DNA of 8,571 nt, taken from the NCBI GenBank assembly GCA_966128725.1, contig CBHYLN010000187.1, positions 1 through 8,571 of the forward strand. The letters run 5' to 3'. The position numbers and the translations under genes are program-made. The notes under the pieces were generated by a model, which worked only from the letters and a program-made list of their open reading frames with translations, was not told the origin of the DNA and did not search any database. The stretch comes from JAFDZV01 sp966128725. GTDB lineage: Bacteria > Bacteroidota > Ignavibacteria > OLB7. Each line of letters begins with the position of its first letter. Positions within the stretch are counted from its first letter, which is position 1. Below are positions 1 to 6,381 of the stretch, one piece after another.

Positions 1-39
1 TTCGGATGTTGAAGGGTTCATAGTGCTTTGACATGAGAA

Positions 40-103
40 AGCCCAACCACTGTCGCGTGCACTAGGTACGCCCGGGGCCTCACGGCTTCCGGATGGTTGG
101 GCT
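40..103 (-). other. attC-like recombination site (candidate)
   Basis: AGCCCAACCA (40-49) and TGGTTGGGCT (94-103) form a perfect 10-bp inverted repeat around 44 bases. Inside it, GCCCAAC (41-47) and GTTGGGC (96-102) fit the integron attC outer core sites RYYYAAC and GTTRRRY. Inner bases 55-59 (GCGTG) can pair with 81-86 (CACGGC) leaving G84 or G85 unpaired, like the extrahelical base of attC inner boxes. Read on the minus strand, the segment after the first core site contains AAGCCG, a common inner-box motif in known attC sites, so that orientation is preferred. The 62-base core-to-core span is within the usual range. Against this: only one site is seen, with no integrase gene or second site, so it may be an ordinary hairpin. 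Confidence 0.33.
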
Positions 104-460
104 CGTTGGATTGCTCCTAGTGCTACGACATGGTGAACATGCCAAGCGAGCAGGGGTTATCCAAGGAATCGAACCCGTAGTATACAACAAAGTTGGCTAG
201 GTGTCGCAAGTCAATTATTGCCCTAATTTGCAACTGTGTAATTCCGAAAGGCTCAATTACCCGGATACACACGCAGCATGCGGTACTACCAGCCCGCTGC
301 AAATGTTGGCGTTCCGTTGCTCCGCGGAATATCCGGCTGTGGAATTATCGGTACGCGTGGGTTTTACATGCCAATTTCTTGAAGGAGTAGTCATCCCGGG
401 CGATTGATCACGGTATCGCCATTGCGATTGACCAACCGCACGCAATCCTTATTCCGGTCC

Positions 461-495
461 CTCCGCGCATCGCGCAACAAAAACGTTGCGCGGAG
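461..495 (+). other. Hairpin with two competing pairings
   Basis: CGCGCAAC (471-478) pairs perfectly with GTTGCGCG (485-492) around the loop AAAAAC. CTCCGCGC (461-468) also pairs perfectly with GCGCGGAG (488-495). The two 8-bp stems share bases 488-492 and so exclude each other in full length. This could be a small regulatory switch or simply a duplicated CGCGC motif. It lies about 240 bases before the start of the secreted-protein gene. Confidence 0.35.
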
Positions 496-556
496 AACGT
501 GGTTGCGTTCGGTGCGCCAACATCACAGGCATCATTCCTCGTGTTCACAATGGAAT

Positions 557-598
557 CCCTCCGCGTTGCCGCGATTTGCCGGCAATGCCGGGGGAGGG
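557..598 (+). other. Nested hairpin in leader region
   Basis: CCCTCC (557-562) pairs with GGAGGG (593-598), enclosing TTGCCG (566-571) paired with CGGCAA (580-585). Bases 576-585 (TTGCCGGCAA) are also a self-complementary palindrome. It is 140-180 bases upstream of the T9SS gene start. A transcript through here would be structured; no known riboswitch class was recognised. Confidence 0.3.
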
Positions 599-658
599 GA
601 CTGCATTGCCCTGCGCCACGGGATGTATGCCCGCGGCCTGTGTACGAGACAGGCGAGC

Positions 659-683
659 GCCGGCGGTTTTGCCGGCCTGTTTT
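659..683 (+). terminator. Terminator-like hairpin before the T9SS gene
   Basis: GCCGGC (659-664) pairs with GCCGGC (671-676) around GGTTTT, and TTTT follows at 680-683 after CTG. This is a short but GC-rich stem with a short T run, 55 bases upstream of the next start codon. It could end a transcript from the left or act as an attenuator of the following gene. The stem is only 6 bp, so the call is tentative. Confidence 0.35.
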
Positions 684-696
684 ACCAGAACACACC

Positions 697-710
697 GGGT
701 GCCGGCACCC
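697..710. promoter_or_regulatory. 14-bp palindrome upstream of T9SS gene
   Basis: GGGTGCCGGCACCC is a perfect 14-bp palindrome ending 27 bases before the start codon at 738. It could be a protein-binding site for a dimer, or a 5-bp hairpin with a CCGG loop in the mRNA just ahead of the ribosome binding site. Confidence 0.35.
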
Positions 711-737
711 ATCATTACCAACCAACAGGAGTGCATC

Positions 738-2603
738 ATGATTCATCAATTGTTCCGACGGACGGCCGTTGCCGCAGTGGCAATGGTCCTTGGTCTGTGC
801 GCTGCACAGGCTGTTTCGGCGCAGACATTTCAGTACACATTCGGGAGTAACACGTGCGGGCAGGGAGGCCTGTTCGGCACAACCCAGCTTGCCGGAGGCG
901 GCTACATCCACGTAGGGGTATGGCGCGGCGCTACCGGGTGTGTTGCCTCCGATGCCTATGTAGTGCGTACCAACGCCAACGGCACGTTTAATTGGGCCGT
1001 CACGCTCGATCTTGGCGGCGATGACTCCGCCACCGACGTTACCGAATGCGCCAACGGCGATCTGGTGGTATGCGGTGTTACGCGCACGCCGGCGCTGTGC
1101 GGTGGCACACGCGACATGTTCTTCGTTCGGTTGAACAATGCCACCGGCGCGATCATCAGCTCACAGACATTTGGCACCACCGCCGATGACATTGCGTGGG
1201 ATGTGGAGGAAGCCACCACGGGCGACGGCTTCAACAGCGCGGCCGGCGATATTCTGGTGGCCGGGTCCACAACCGACCAGTCCCCAACCGGCTCCACATT
1301 CCGCAACGGTGTGATCATGCGATTGCAGTCCACATTGGCGATGCGGTGGGGACGGCAGTACGGCACCGGGCCAACCACCAAGGATGATTACTTCTATTCG
1401 GTGGCCGAGGTTACCGTTGGCGTGCCCGCCAACACCGCGGGCGATGTCGTGGCGGTTGGCGCCACCAACAGTTTCGGTGTGGGCGGCCTGGATATCCTTG
1501 CTGTTCGCGTCGACGGGAACAGCGGCGCAATCGGCGCCGCGCCGCAGGGCGCAACAACGTTCGGGCTTGGTAAGAACGAGGCGGCCTATCGTGTGCGCGA
1601 ACTTCGTACCGCCGGTGCGGGGTTCAATCCCGGCGACTTCATCATGTGCGGTTCCACCAACAGCCGTCCGTCGCCAAGCACCAGCTCGGAGGCGCTGCTG
1701 GTGCAGATGCAGCCAACCATCTGCAATCCGCAGCGCGGTGATTGCTGGTTTGGGGACAATGCCGCCGGCATCGATGTTGCCAACGACGTGCAGGAAGTGC
1801 GCAGCGCGGCCGGCGGGTTGCCACAGGGACGCATCGTGGTGGCCGGCAACACCCCGCTGAGCCCGGCCGGCACGGTCACCGGGGATAACATGTTTCTGAA
1901 GGAGTTTCAGGTTGGCGCGGCCGGGCTTCTGCTGGCCAACAATGGGACGGTATACGGCGGCACCGCGCGCGACTGGGCGTATTCCGTTGGCGTGTGCACG
2001 CGCGCGGTTGGCGCCGAAACCCCGGGCTACGTGGTGTGCGGGTTTGCCGAGAGCCCGAACCTTCTGCTTACTGGCGATCCGCGCGGCACGTATCTGGTGA
2101 AGACCCTGGTAAATCGTTCCAGCGGCTGCAACGAGAACGCGCTCAGCGTAACGCCGGCTGCGGCGAGCTTTCAGCAGACGTGCCCCACGATCGCTCATCT
2201 GCCGTTTGGTGTGAAGTGTGCGCCCACCTTCACGGTTGTGCACAACGATTGGAATAATCTCCTGTGCTTCGCGCCGTTCACGCGCAGGGAGCAGGGGGGC
2301 GGCAACGATGGCGTAAGCGGTGTGGAAGCGCCGATGCTGGGAGCCGATGCACGGTTCTTGCAGCTCTATCCCAACCCTGTTCGTTCCGGCAGCGCGCTCA
2401 CACTATCCGGCCTCGCACCCGGGCAGGGCACTGTTTCCCTTACCGTGTACGACATGTCCGGCCGAACCGTGTATGCTCGCAGCGTGGCGGCCGCCCGCGA
2501 ACTTCCAGTGAACACCGATGGATGGGCGCCGGGTTCGTACATGGTGGAGATCGTGGTTGGCGCCACACGTGCCGTGCACCAGATCGTGGTGACCGGCAAG
2601 TAA
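738..2603 (+). CDS. Secreted beta-propeller-like protein with T9SS type A sorting domain
   Basis: A 621-residue exported protein of unknown specific role, probably delivered to the cell surface or medium by the type IX secretion system. The start at 738 is chosen because AACAGGAG (724-731) lies 6 bases upstream and a signal peptide follows at once: arginines at residues 7-8, a hydrophobic stretch 10-23, and an AxA-type cleavage region near VSA-Q (residue 29). The open frame continues upstream to 486, but that part is non-protein-like. Residues ~95-440 contain about six similar units. Each has a D-x-A-x-x-V-x-E-like segment (near 96, 151, 217, 281, 347, 412) and then a GDhhVxGxT-like strand (near 108, 171, 236, 300, 365, 430), spaced about 65 residues, suggesting a beta-propeller. 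A cysteine-containing linker (464-510) leads to the C-terminal domain (about 540-621) with YPNP at 544-547, a YDMSGR strand and a G-S-Y-M strand, as in TIGR04183-type sorting domains. Ligand or enzyme activity is not evident. Confidence 0.88.
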   Translation: MIHQLFRRTAVAAVAMVLGLCAAQAVSAQTFQYTFGSNTCGQGGLFGTTQLAGGGYIHVGVWRGATGCVASDAYVVRTNANGTFNWAVTLDLGGDDSATDVTECANGDLVVCGVTRTPALCGGTRDMFFVRLNNATGAIISSQTFGTTADDIAWDVEEATTGDGFNSAAGDILVAGSTTDQSPTGSTFRNGVIMRLQSTLAMRWGRQYGTGPTTKDDYFYSVAEVTVGVPANTAGDVVAVGATNSFGVGGLDILAVRVDGNSGAIGAAPQGATTFGLGKNEAAYRVRELRTAGAGFNPGDFIMCGSTNSRPSPSTSSEALLVQMQPTICNPQRGDCWFGDNAAGIDVANDVQEVRSAAGGLPQGRIVVAGNTPLSPAGTVTGDNMFLKEFQVGAAGLLLANNGTVYGGTARDWAYSVGVCTRAVGAETPGYVVCGFAESPNLLLTGDPRGTYLVKTLVNRSSGCNENALSVTPAAASFQQTCPTIAHLPFGVKCAPTFTVVHNDWNNLLCFAPFTRREQGGGNDGVSGVEAPMLGADARFLQLYPNPVRSGSALTLSGLAPGQGTVSLTVYDMSGRTVYARSVAAARELPVNTDGWAPGSYMVEIVVGATRAVHQIVVTGK

Positions 2604-2662
2604 TCCGTCGCGCCGCGATGCCGGCCGCGGTGTTGCGGTGCTGACCGATTGATGCCGACGTT

Positions 2663-2697
2663 CAGGGCCGCGCGGGCGCAAGTGCCGCGCGGCCCTG
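2663..2697 (+). terminator. Strong 13-bp hairpin, likely terminator of the T9SS gene
   Basis: CAGGGCCGCGCGG (2663-2675) pairs perfectly with CCGCGCGGCCCTG (2685-2697) around a 9-base loop, 60 bases after the stop codon. No T run follows on the + strand, so it may work as a non-canonical terminator or an mRNA-stabilising 3' structure. Confidence 0.55.
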
Positions 2698-2873
2698 CTG
2701 TAATCGCCCGGCCCGAACCGGGATGGGCTGTACCCCTGGCGCCAGCCGCTTGCGCCGGTGTGACGGCGAGCACAGCGCGGTAATGCTGATGGCCGGGAGT
2801 GTGCGCCGGTATCCGCATTCGGCCGCGCTGAACGGAGTTTTCACCCGCCACGATCGTACGTTTTCGGTGATTG

Positions 2874-2879
2874 TATAAT
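2874..2879 (+). promoter_or_regulatory. -10-like TATAAT box
   Basis: A perfect TATAAT followed by TTG sits in a short AT-rich patch, 145 bases before the DUF695-like start. No good TTGACA-like -35 is seen at 16-18 bases. The Bacteroidota promoter form TAnnTTTG is only approximated. Palindromic CGATCG occurs on both sides (2851-2856 and 2884-2889). It is the best candidate promoter for the small-gene cluster. Confidence 0.35.
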
Positions 2880-3024
2880 TTGCCGATCGCAACCACAGTG
2901 TTGTCGTGCTGCCACGCAAAACAACCTTGCGCGTTATCCTCGTGCACGAACCCGGATCAAGAACAATGCGGCTGACCATTCGTGGCAGTGCATATTGCAT
3001 CGACCCCAATTCCAACGAAGTTGC

Positions 3025-3471
3025 ATGTTCAGTCTGTTCAAGAAGAAAGCGCAGGAGTACCCAACCGAGCAGATCTGGACCGTTGCGTGGATGCAGAACG
3101 AGGGGGATCCGATGTCCGTGCGGCGCAACAGCTCGGCGGCGCTGTTGGCGCGCCACCCGGAGTATCGCCACAGGGTTGGGATTGCCGTGCCGATACATGC
3201 GCCCAATGCCGATGGTTTCCCCGAGGCCGCCGAAAGCGAACAACTGGATGTGCTTGAGAACCTTCTGCGCCAACGCCTGGAGCACAACCACGATGCGCTG
3301 CACGTGCTGACGATCACAACCGGGGCCATGCGCGAGTTCATTTTCTATTCGCGAAATCCCGCCGCGGCCCATGCAATCGTCAATGCGCTGTGTTCGGAGA
3401 TCGCCACCCACGAGCTGCAATGCGATGTGGAGGATGATCCGAAGTGGGATGCGTACAAGGTGTTTGATTGA
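3025..3471 (+). CDS. DUF695-like hypothetical protein
   Basis: A 148-residue cytoplasmic protein without signal peptide or membrane segment. Its pattern fits DUF695 from memory: an early W-T-V-A-W strand (18-22), an RRNSSA helix start (33-38), a central V-G-I-A-V-P strand with a DGFP turn (63-66), an L-D-V-L-E helix (74-78), then a T-I-T-T-G / R-E-F-I-F-Y pair of strands (96-108), and a closing D-x-K-W-D-A-Y motif (138-144). The biochemical function of this family is unknown. ATG 3025 is preferred because MFSLFKKK looks like a natural N-terminus; only a weak GAAG lies upstream. A TTG at 2995 would add ten unlikely residues. The next gene starts 40 bases downstream in the same direction. A family search with the translated protein would settle the assignment. 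Confidence 0.72.
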   Translation: MFSLFKKKAQEYPTEQIWTVAWMQNEGDPMSVRRNSSAALLARHPEYRHRVGIAVPIHAPNADGFPEAAESEQLDVLENLLRQRLEHNHDALHVLTITTGAMREFIFYSRNPAAAHAIVNALCSEIATHELQCDVEDDPKWDAYKVFD

Positions 3472-3511
3472 CGGGGGTGATTGACGATGGCTGATTGTCC
3501 AGGAGCGCGCT

Positions 3512-3946
3512 ATGTGGATGGAACGTGCACAACGCTATTGCCCTGATGTGCGGTCTGCTCCGCCAGCGTCCGAACTTGCGATCTCTGATGCTGAAGTCGT
3601 GCTGGGTGTTGCGTTCCCCGATGACCTGCGCACGTTGCTTGCCCAAACGGATGGGCTTGCCGACGAGTTCGGCAGTGGTATCCTGCCCGTGGCTCGAATC
3701 GTGGAGATCAACTTGGAAATGCGATCGCGATTCGATTCCGGAGATCTCTACATGCCCTTTGCCAATCTTCTTCTTATTGCCGACGCAGGGAATGGCGATC
3801 TGTTCGCGTACGCTATTCAAGGCGATGGGCGCATTCATCGTCCGGACCTATTCCGCTGGGATCACGAATCCGACAGCAGGCAATGGGTGCGCGGATCGCT
3901 TGCGGAGTTCGTGGACGGATGGTTTTCCGGCGAATTATCGGAATGA
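3512..3946 (+). CDS. SMI1/KNR4 (SUKH-1) family protein
   Basis: A 144-residue soluble protein resembling the SUKH-1 superfamily. Seen: a helix ending in FPDDLRTLLAQTDGL (35-49), which is the typical start of the fold (a P-x-D/E ... x-x-x-G-L motif); then I-L-P-V-A-R-I-V-E (57-65); a PFANLLLIADAGNGDLFAY core (82-100); an I-H-R-P/W-D-H-E turn (108-119); and a C-terminal helix with S-L-A-E-F-V-D-G-W (129-137). Many bacterial SUKH proteins are immunity proteins that bind and neutralise polymorphic or contact-dependent toxins, and others are found as orphans. No toxin gene is visible here. AGGAG (3501-3505) lies 6 bases before the ATG, which fixes the start. The stop overlaps the start of the next gene, suggesting coupled translation. 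Confidence 0.8.
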   Translation: MWMERAQRYCPDVRSAPPASELAISDAEVVLGVAFPDDLRTLLAQTDGLADEFGSGILPVARIVEINLEMRSRFDSGDLYMPFANLLLIADAGNGDLFAYAIQGDGRIHRPDLFRWDHESDSRQWVRGSLAEFVDGWFSGELSE

Positions 3947-4275
3947 ACAACGTTATGCACGAGGCAATCCCCCCTGAACAGCCGATACTCGACGCGGCGT
4001 TCGCGTTGGCAACGCAGGCCGTGGGGCCGCTGAGCCACGCGCATGCGAAACGCCGGCTTGCGGAAATGTTCGAAGCCGCAACTCCCGGCACCCTGCATGC
4101 CCTGTATCTTCGTGCGCTTGGCCTTCTCGAGCGGTGTTACGAGGCAGGCGATGCTATTCGCAACGCCGTTTCCACAACGGATGAGGCGGCCGACATGCTG
4201 CGCCAGCGCTGCCCTGGTTTTTCGCCGGAGGCATATCGAAGCGCGGTAGCATGGGGGCTGTACGTATCGCGCTGA
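3943..4275 (+). CDS. Small helical protein of unknown function
   Basis: A 110-residue protein I do not recognise. The ATG at 3943 overlaps the SUKH stop as ATGA, so it is probably translated by coupling; an ATG at 3955 is an alternative. The sequence is predicted by eye to be mostly alpha-helical: helices at about 13-28, 33-46, 50-66, 68-87 and 95-107. Cysteines at 65 and 90, a CPGF turn (90-93) and an A-W-G-L-Y end (103-107) stand out. No signal peptide or membrane segment is visible. Codon use looks like that of its neighbours. Its tight link to a SUKH gene suggests a partner or second immunity-like factor, but that is inference only. Confidence 0.68.
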   Translation: MNNVMHEAIPPEQPILDAAFALATQAVGPLSHAHAKRRLAEMFEAATPGTLHALYLRALGLLERCYEAGDAIRNAVSTTDEAADMLRQRCPGFSPEAYRSAVAWGLYVSR

Positions 4276-4336
4276 ACGTGTGCGGGATATTGGATTACGA
4301 ATCGGTGGCAGGTTATCACCCAATGAACAGGACATC

Positions 4337-5356
4337 ATGAACGCAATTGTCGCCGAAGGATTGGCGAAGGTCTATAAATCACGAGCCGGCCAGGTGCACG
4401 CGCTGGCCGGGTTGGATCTTACCGTTGCCCAGGGCACGGTGCTGGGGCTGCTGGGCCCCAACGGAGCGGGCAAAACTACCACGGTGCGCATCCTGTCAAC
4501 GCTGCTGCAACCCGATGCCGGGCATGCAACGGTGGGCGGCTTCGACGTGGTGCGCCAGGCACAGCAGGTGCGTTCGGTGATTGGCCTGTCGGGCCAGTAC
4601 GCCGCGGTGGACGAGAACCTGACCGGCCACGAAAACCTCGTGCTGTTCGGGCGGTTGCATCATCTGTCGAAGGCCGATGCCGTGCGGCGTGCCGGCGAAC
4701 TGCTGGAGCAGTTCGGGCTTGCCGATGCGGCCTCCCGCGTGGCGAAATCCTATTCGGGCGGCATGCGCCGGCGATTGGATCTGGCCTGCGCGCTCACAGG
4801 GCAGCCTCGCGTGTTGTTTCTGGATGAACCCACCACCGGCCTGGACCCACGCAGCCGTATCGCCATGTGGGAGGCCATCCGCGAACGCGTGCGGCAGGGC
4901 GCAACGGTGTTGTTGACAACGCAGTATCTGGAGGAGGCCGACGAGCTTGCCGACCGCATTGCCGTTGTGGATACGGGGCGTATCATCGCCGGTGGTACCG
5001 CCGACGAGCTGAAGGCCCGGATTGGCGGCGAGCGAATCGAGGTGGTGGTGCGCTCCGCCGGCGACATCGCGCGTGCGGCCGAGCTGCTGGCGCGCGACTG
5101 CGAGGGTGAAAGCACGATCGACGAACGCGCGCGCCGCCTTACTATACCGGCCAGGGGCGGGGCCGGGCGCCTGGTGCAGGTGGTGCGCGATCTGGACGCG
5201 GCCGCGATCGGCATCGACGACATCGGCCTGCGACGGCCGACGCTGGACGACGTGTTCCTGGCGCTTACCGGCCATGCGGCCGTTGATGCCGACACCCCGG
5301 AGAATGCCGGCTTGCCGGCCGATGATGCAAACCCGGATGCACGGAGGGAGAAATAA
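4337..5356 (+). CDS. DrrA-type ABC transporter ATP-binding protein
   Basis: A 339-residue ATPase that should energise the permease encoded next, forming a two-gene exporter at the inner membrane. Motifs: Walker A GPNGAGKT (40-47), Q-loop Gln87, signature YSGGM (139-143), Walker B VLFLDE (159-164), D-loop around GLD (168-170). The switch position is LLTTQYLEEAD with Gln196 where most ABC ATPases have His; Gln here is common in the DrrA subfamily. The C-terminal part (about 230-312) carries LDDVFLALTG (303-312), the conserved DrrA-family C-terminal motif. After that comes an acidic/polar tail to residue 339. ATG 4337 is chosen since AACAGGA (4326-4332) precedes it and homologues start with a similar strand; a GTG at 4280 would add 19 odd residues. 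DrrA relatives export drugs or lipids; the substrate here is unknown. Confidence 0.92.
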   Translation: MNAIVAEGLAKVYKSRAGQVHALAGLDLTVAQGTVLGLLGPNGAGKTTTVRILSTLLQPDAGHATVGGFDVVRQAQQVRSVIGLSGQYAAVDENLTGHENLVLFGRLHHLSKADAVRRAGELLEQFGLADAASRVAKSYSGGMRRRLDLACALTGQPRVLFLDEPTTGLDPRSRIAMWEAIRERVRQGATVLLTTQYLEEADELADRIAVVDTGRIIAGGTADELKARIGGERIEVVVRSAGDIARAAELLARDCEGESTIDERARRLTIPARGGAGRLVQVVRDLDAAAIGIDDIGLRRPTLDDVFLALTGHAAVDADTPENAGLPADDANPDARREK

Positions 5357-6156
5357 TGGCGGGTGGTATTCAACAAGCGGTTGGCGACGGCCTGGTTGTG
5401 GCCTGGCGCAACCTTAAGCGGGTCCCCAGGATCCCGGAGCTGGCGATCTTCGCCGTAGTGCAGTCCATCACGTTCGTGCTGCTGTTCGCGTTTGTGTTCG
5501 GTGGCGCAATCCCGCTGCCGGGCGGCGGATCGTACCGCGAATTTCTGATGCCCGGCATTTTTGTGCAGACAGTGTTCTTCGCAAGCGTCACCACGGCCGT
5601 TGGCATGACCGACGATGTTCACAAGGGCATCCTGGATCGCTTCCGTTCCCTGCCCATGGCGCGCTCGGCCGTGCTGAGCGGGCGTGCCACCTCCGACCTG
5701 GTGTACAACGCCGGCATCATGGTGGTGCTGATGGTCTCCGGTCTGGTTGTTGGCTGGCGCGTGCATGCGGGCGTTCCGGAGTTCCTGGCCGGCGTGGGGT
5801 TGATGCTGCTGGTTACGTTCGTGATGTCGTGGATCGGTGTCTGGGTGGGATTGAAGGTGCCAAGCGTGGAGGTTGCCAATCAGGTGGGCTTCACCTTCAT
5901 CTTCCCGCTGACCTTTCTCTCCAACATCTTCGTGCCGCCGTCAACCCTGCCGGATTGGCTTCAGCCGGTGGCGGAGTGGAACCCGGCAAGCACGCTGACC
6001 GCCGCGATACGCGAGCTGTGGGGCAATCCCAACCCGTATGTGGGGCAGGGGCTTCCGGCCGAGCACCCGATTCTGGTGACGCTGGTGTGGGCGGCCGTGC
6101 TGCTTGCCGTGTTCGTGCCGCTGGGTGTGCGGCGATACCGTTCCATGAGCCGCTGA
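5356..6156 (+). CDS. DrrB-type ABC-2 transporter permease
   Basis: A 266-residue membrane protein with about six hydrophobic segments (roughly 29-49, 62-84, 112-134, 141-165, 175-195 and 238-258), the usual ABC-2 permease size and layout. It should form the transport channel driven by the ATPase encoded upstream. A cytoplasmic segment after the second membrane span, DVHKGILDRFRSLPMARSAV (87-106), is the typical ATPase-contacting loop of DrrB/ABC-2 permeases. Further family marks are FPLTFLSNIFVPPSTLPDWL (183-202) and W-N-P-A-S (208-212) with a following helix. The start ATG overlaps the ATPase stop (TAATG) and a GGAGGGAG sequence precedes it, so the two are translationally coupled. The substrate cannot be inferred. 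Confidence 0.92.
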   Translation: MAGGIQQAVGDGLVVAWRNLKRVPRIPELAIFAVVQSITFVLLFAFVFGGAIPLPGGGSYREFLMPGIFVQTVFFASVTTAVGMTDDVHKGILDRFRSLPMARSAVLSGRATSDLVYNAGIMVVLMVSGLVVGWRVHAGVPEFLAGVGLMLLVTFVMSWIGVWVGLKVPSVEVANQVGFTFIFPLTFLSNIFVPPSTLPDWLQPVAEWNPASTLTAAIRELWGNPNPYVGQGLPAEHPILVTLVWAAVLLAVFVPLGVRRYRSMSR

Positions 6157-6208
6157 TTCACCGTACCGCGCCCGCGTGCCGGGCCAGGTGATGCTTCCGT
6201 TGTGATAT

Positions 6209-6244
6209 CACAATGCCGCCCCAGGCAGATGGGGCGGCATTGTG
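6209..6244 (+). terminator. 14-bp hairpin terminator after the ABC exporter
   Basis: CACAATGCCGCCCC (6209-6222) pairs perfectly with GGGGCGGCATTGTG (6231-6244) around an 8-base loop, 52 bases after the permease stop. The following bases CGTTCT are only weakly T-rich. It separates the exporter genes from the ArsR unit. Its left arm overlaps a second palindrome, TTGTGATATCACAA (6200-6213). Confidence 0.65.
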
Positions 6245-6317
6245 CGTTCTGCCCCGCTTCCGGTTACCGCCCGCCACCTCACCCGCAATTCCCCTGCATC
6301 TTTTTCTTCCGGTGCCC

Positions 6318-6347
6318 TTGACTTCCGTTGCCGCGCAACTGTATTTT
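6318..6347 (+). promoter_or_regulatory. Promoter candidate of the ArsR-SRPBCC unit
   Basis: TTGACT (6318-6323) and TATTTT (6342-6347) are 18 bases apart and resemble -35 and -10 boxes. A start of transcription about 7 bases downstream would fall at around 6354, at the edge of the GGTTAA palindrome and only about 28 bases before the ArsR start codon. Confidence 0.45.
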
Positions 6348-6353
6348 GCCGCC

Positions 6354-6376
6354 CGGTTAATTAACCGATTGGTTTA
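6354..6376. promoter_or_regulatory. Probable ArsR operator, three GGTTAA-type half-sites
   Basis: CGGTTAATTAACCG (6354-6367) is a perfect 14-bp palindrome. Its right half-site TTAACC (6361-6366) is also one arm of a second inverted repeat with GGTTTA (6371-6376), spaced by GATT. The site starts just past the -10-like box and ends 5 bases before the ArsR start codon, the position expected for an autorepressor. The assignment to the ArsR protein is inference from position and symmetry. Confidence 0.55.
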
Positions 6377-6381
6377 CTACG

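Larger units (their letters stand above)
1..737. other. Intergenic region, no supported gene
   Basis: No open frame in the first 737 bases looks like a protein. The candidates are 60-70 residues, of odd composition, lack good ribosome binding sites and overlap each other on both strands. Bases 1-480 look clearly less GC-rich than the genes that follow. The region holds a 10-bp inverted repeat with attC-like ends (40-103), an imperfect direct repeat (21-35 and 118-132), a hairpin with two competing pairings (461-495), a nested hairpin (557-598), a terminator-like hairpin (659-683) and a 14-bp palindrome (697-710). It may be a non-coding or mobile-element remnant followed by a long structured leader of the gene at 738. 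Confidence 0.6.
2604..3024. other. Intergenic region with hairpin and promoter-like sequence
   Basis: No supported gene lies in these 421 bases. The first part carries the strong hairpin at 2663-2697. The middle has only weak GC-rich inverted repeats such as CTGGCGCCAG (2736-2745). The last part is locally AT-richer and has TATAAT at 2874-2879. No RNA family was recognised. Confidence 0.6.

Noticed and set aside
163..174. tRNA T-arm-like GGGTTCGATTCC on the minus strand
   Set aside because: The 5-bp T stem cannot form beyond three pairs and no acceptor, anticodon or D arm is found around it.
193..445. Short 62-68 residue frames on both strands in the left region
   Set aside because: They overlap one another, lack ribosome binding sites and show no protein-like pattern; a cassette gene for the attC-like site is not supported.
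486..737. N-terminal extension of the T9SS protein back to 486
   Set aside because: It would bury the signal peptide 84 residues in, has odd composition, and the ribosome binding site points to 738.
1161..2243. A 360-residue open frame on the minus strand
   Set aside because: It lies wholly inside the T9SS protein gene, is rich in His/Arg/Ala/Gly in a way typical of antisense GC-rich frames, and has no family signature.
2736..2756. Small inverted repeats CTGGCGCCAG and GGCGC/GCGCC
   Set aside because: They are short and expected by chance in GC-rich sequence; no riboswitch core was recognised nearby.
4496..5766. Long minus-strand frames of 259 and 338 residues opposite the ABC genes
   Set aside because: They are antisense to clear DrrA/DrrB genes with intact motifs and show no recognisable domains.
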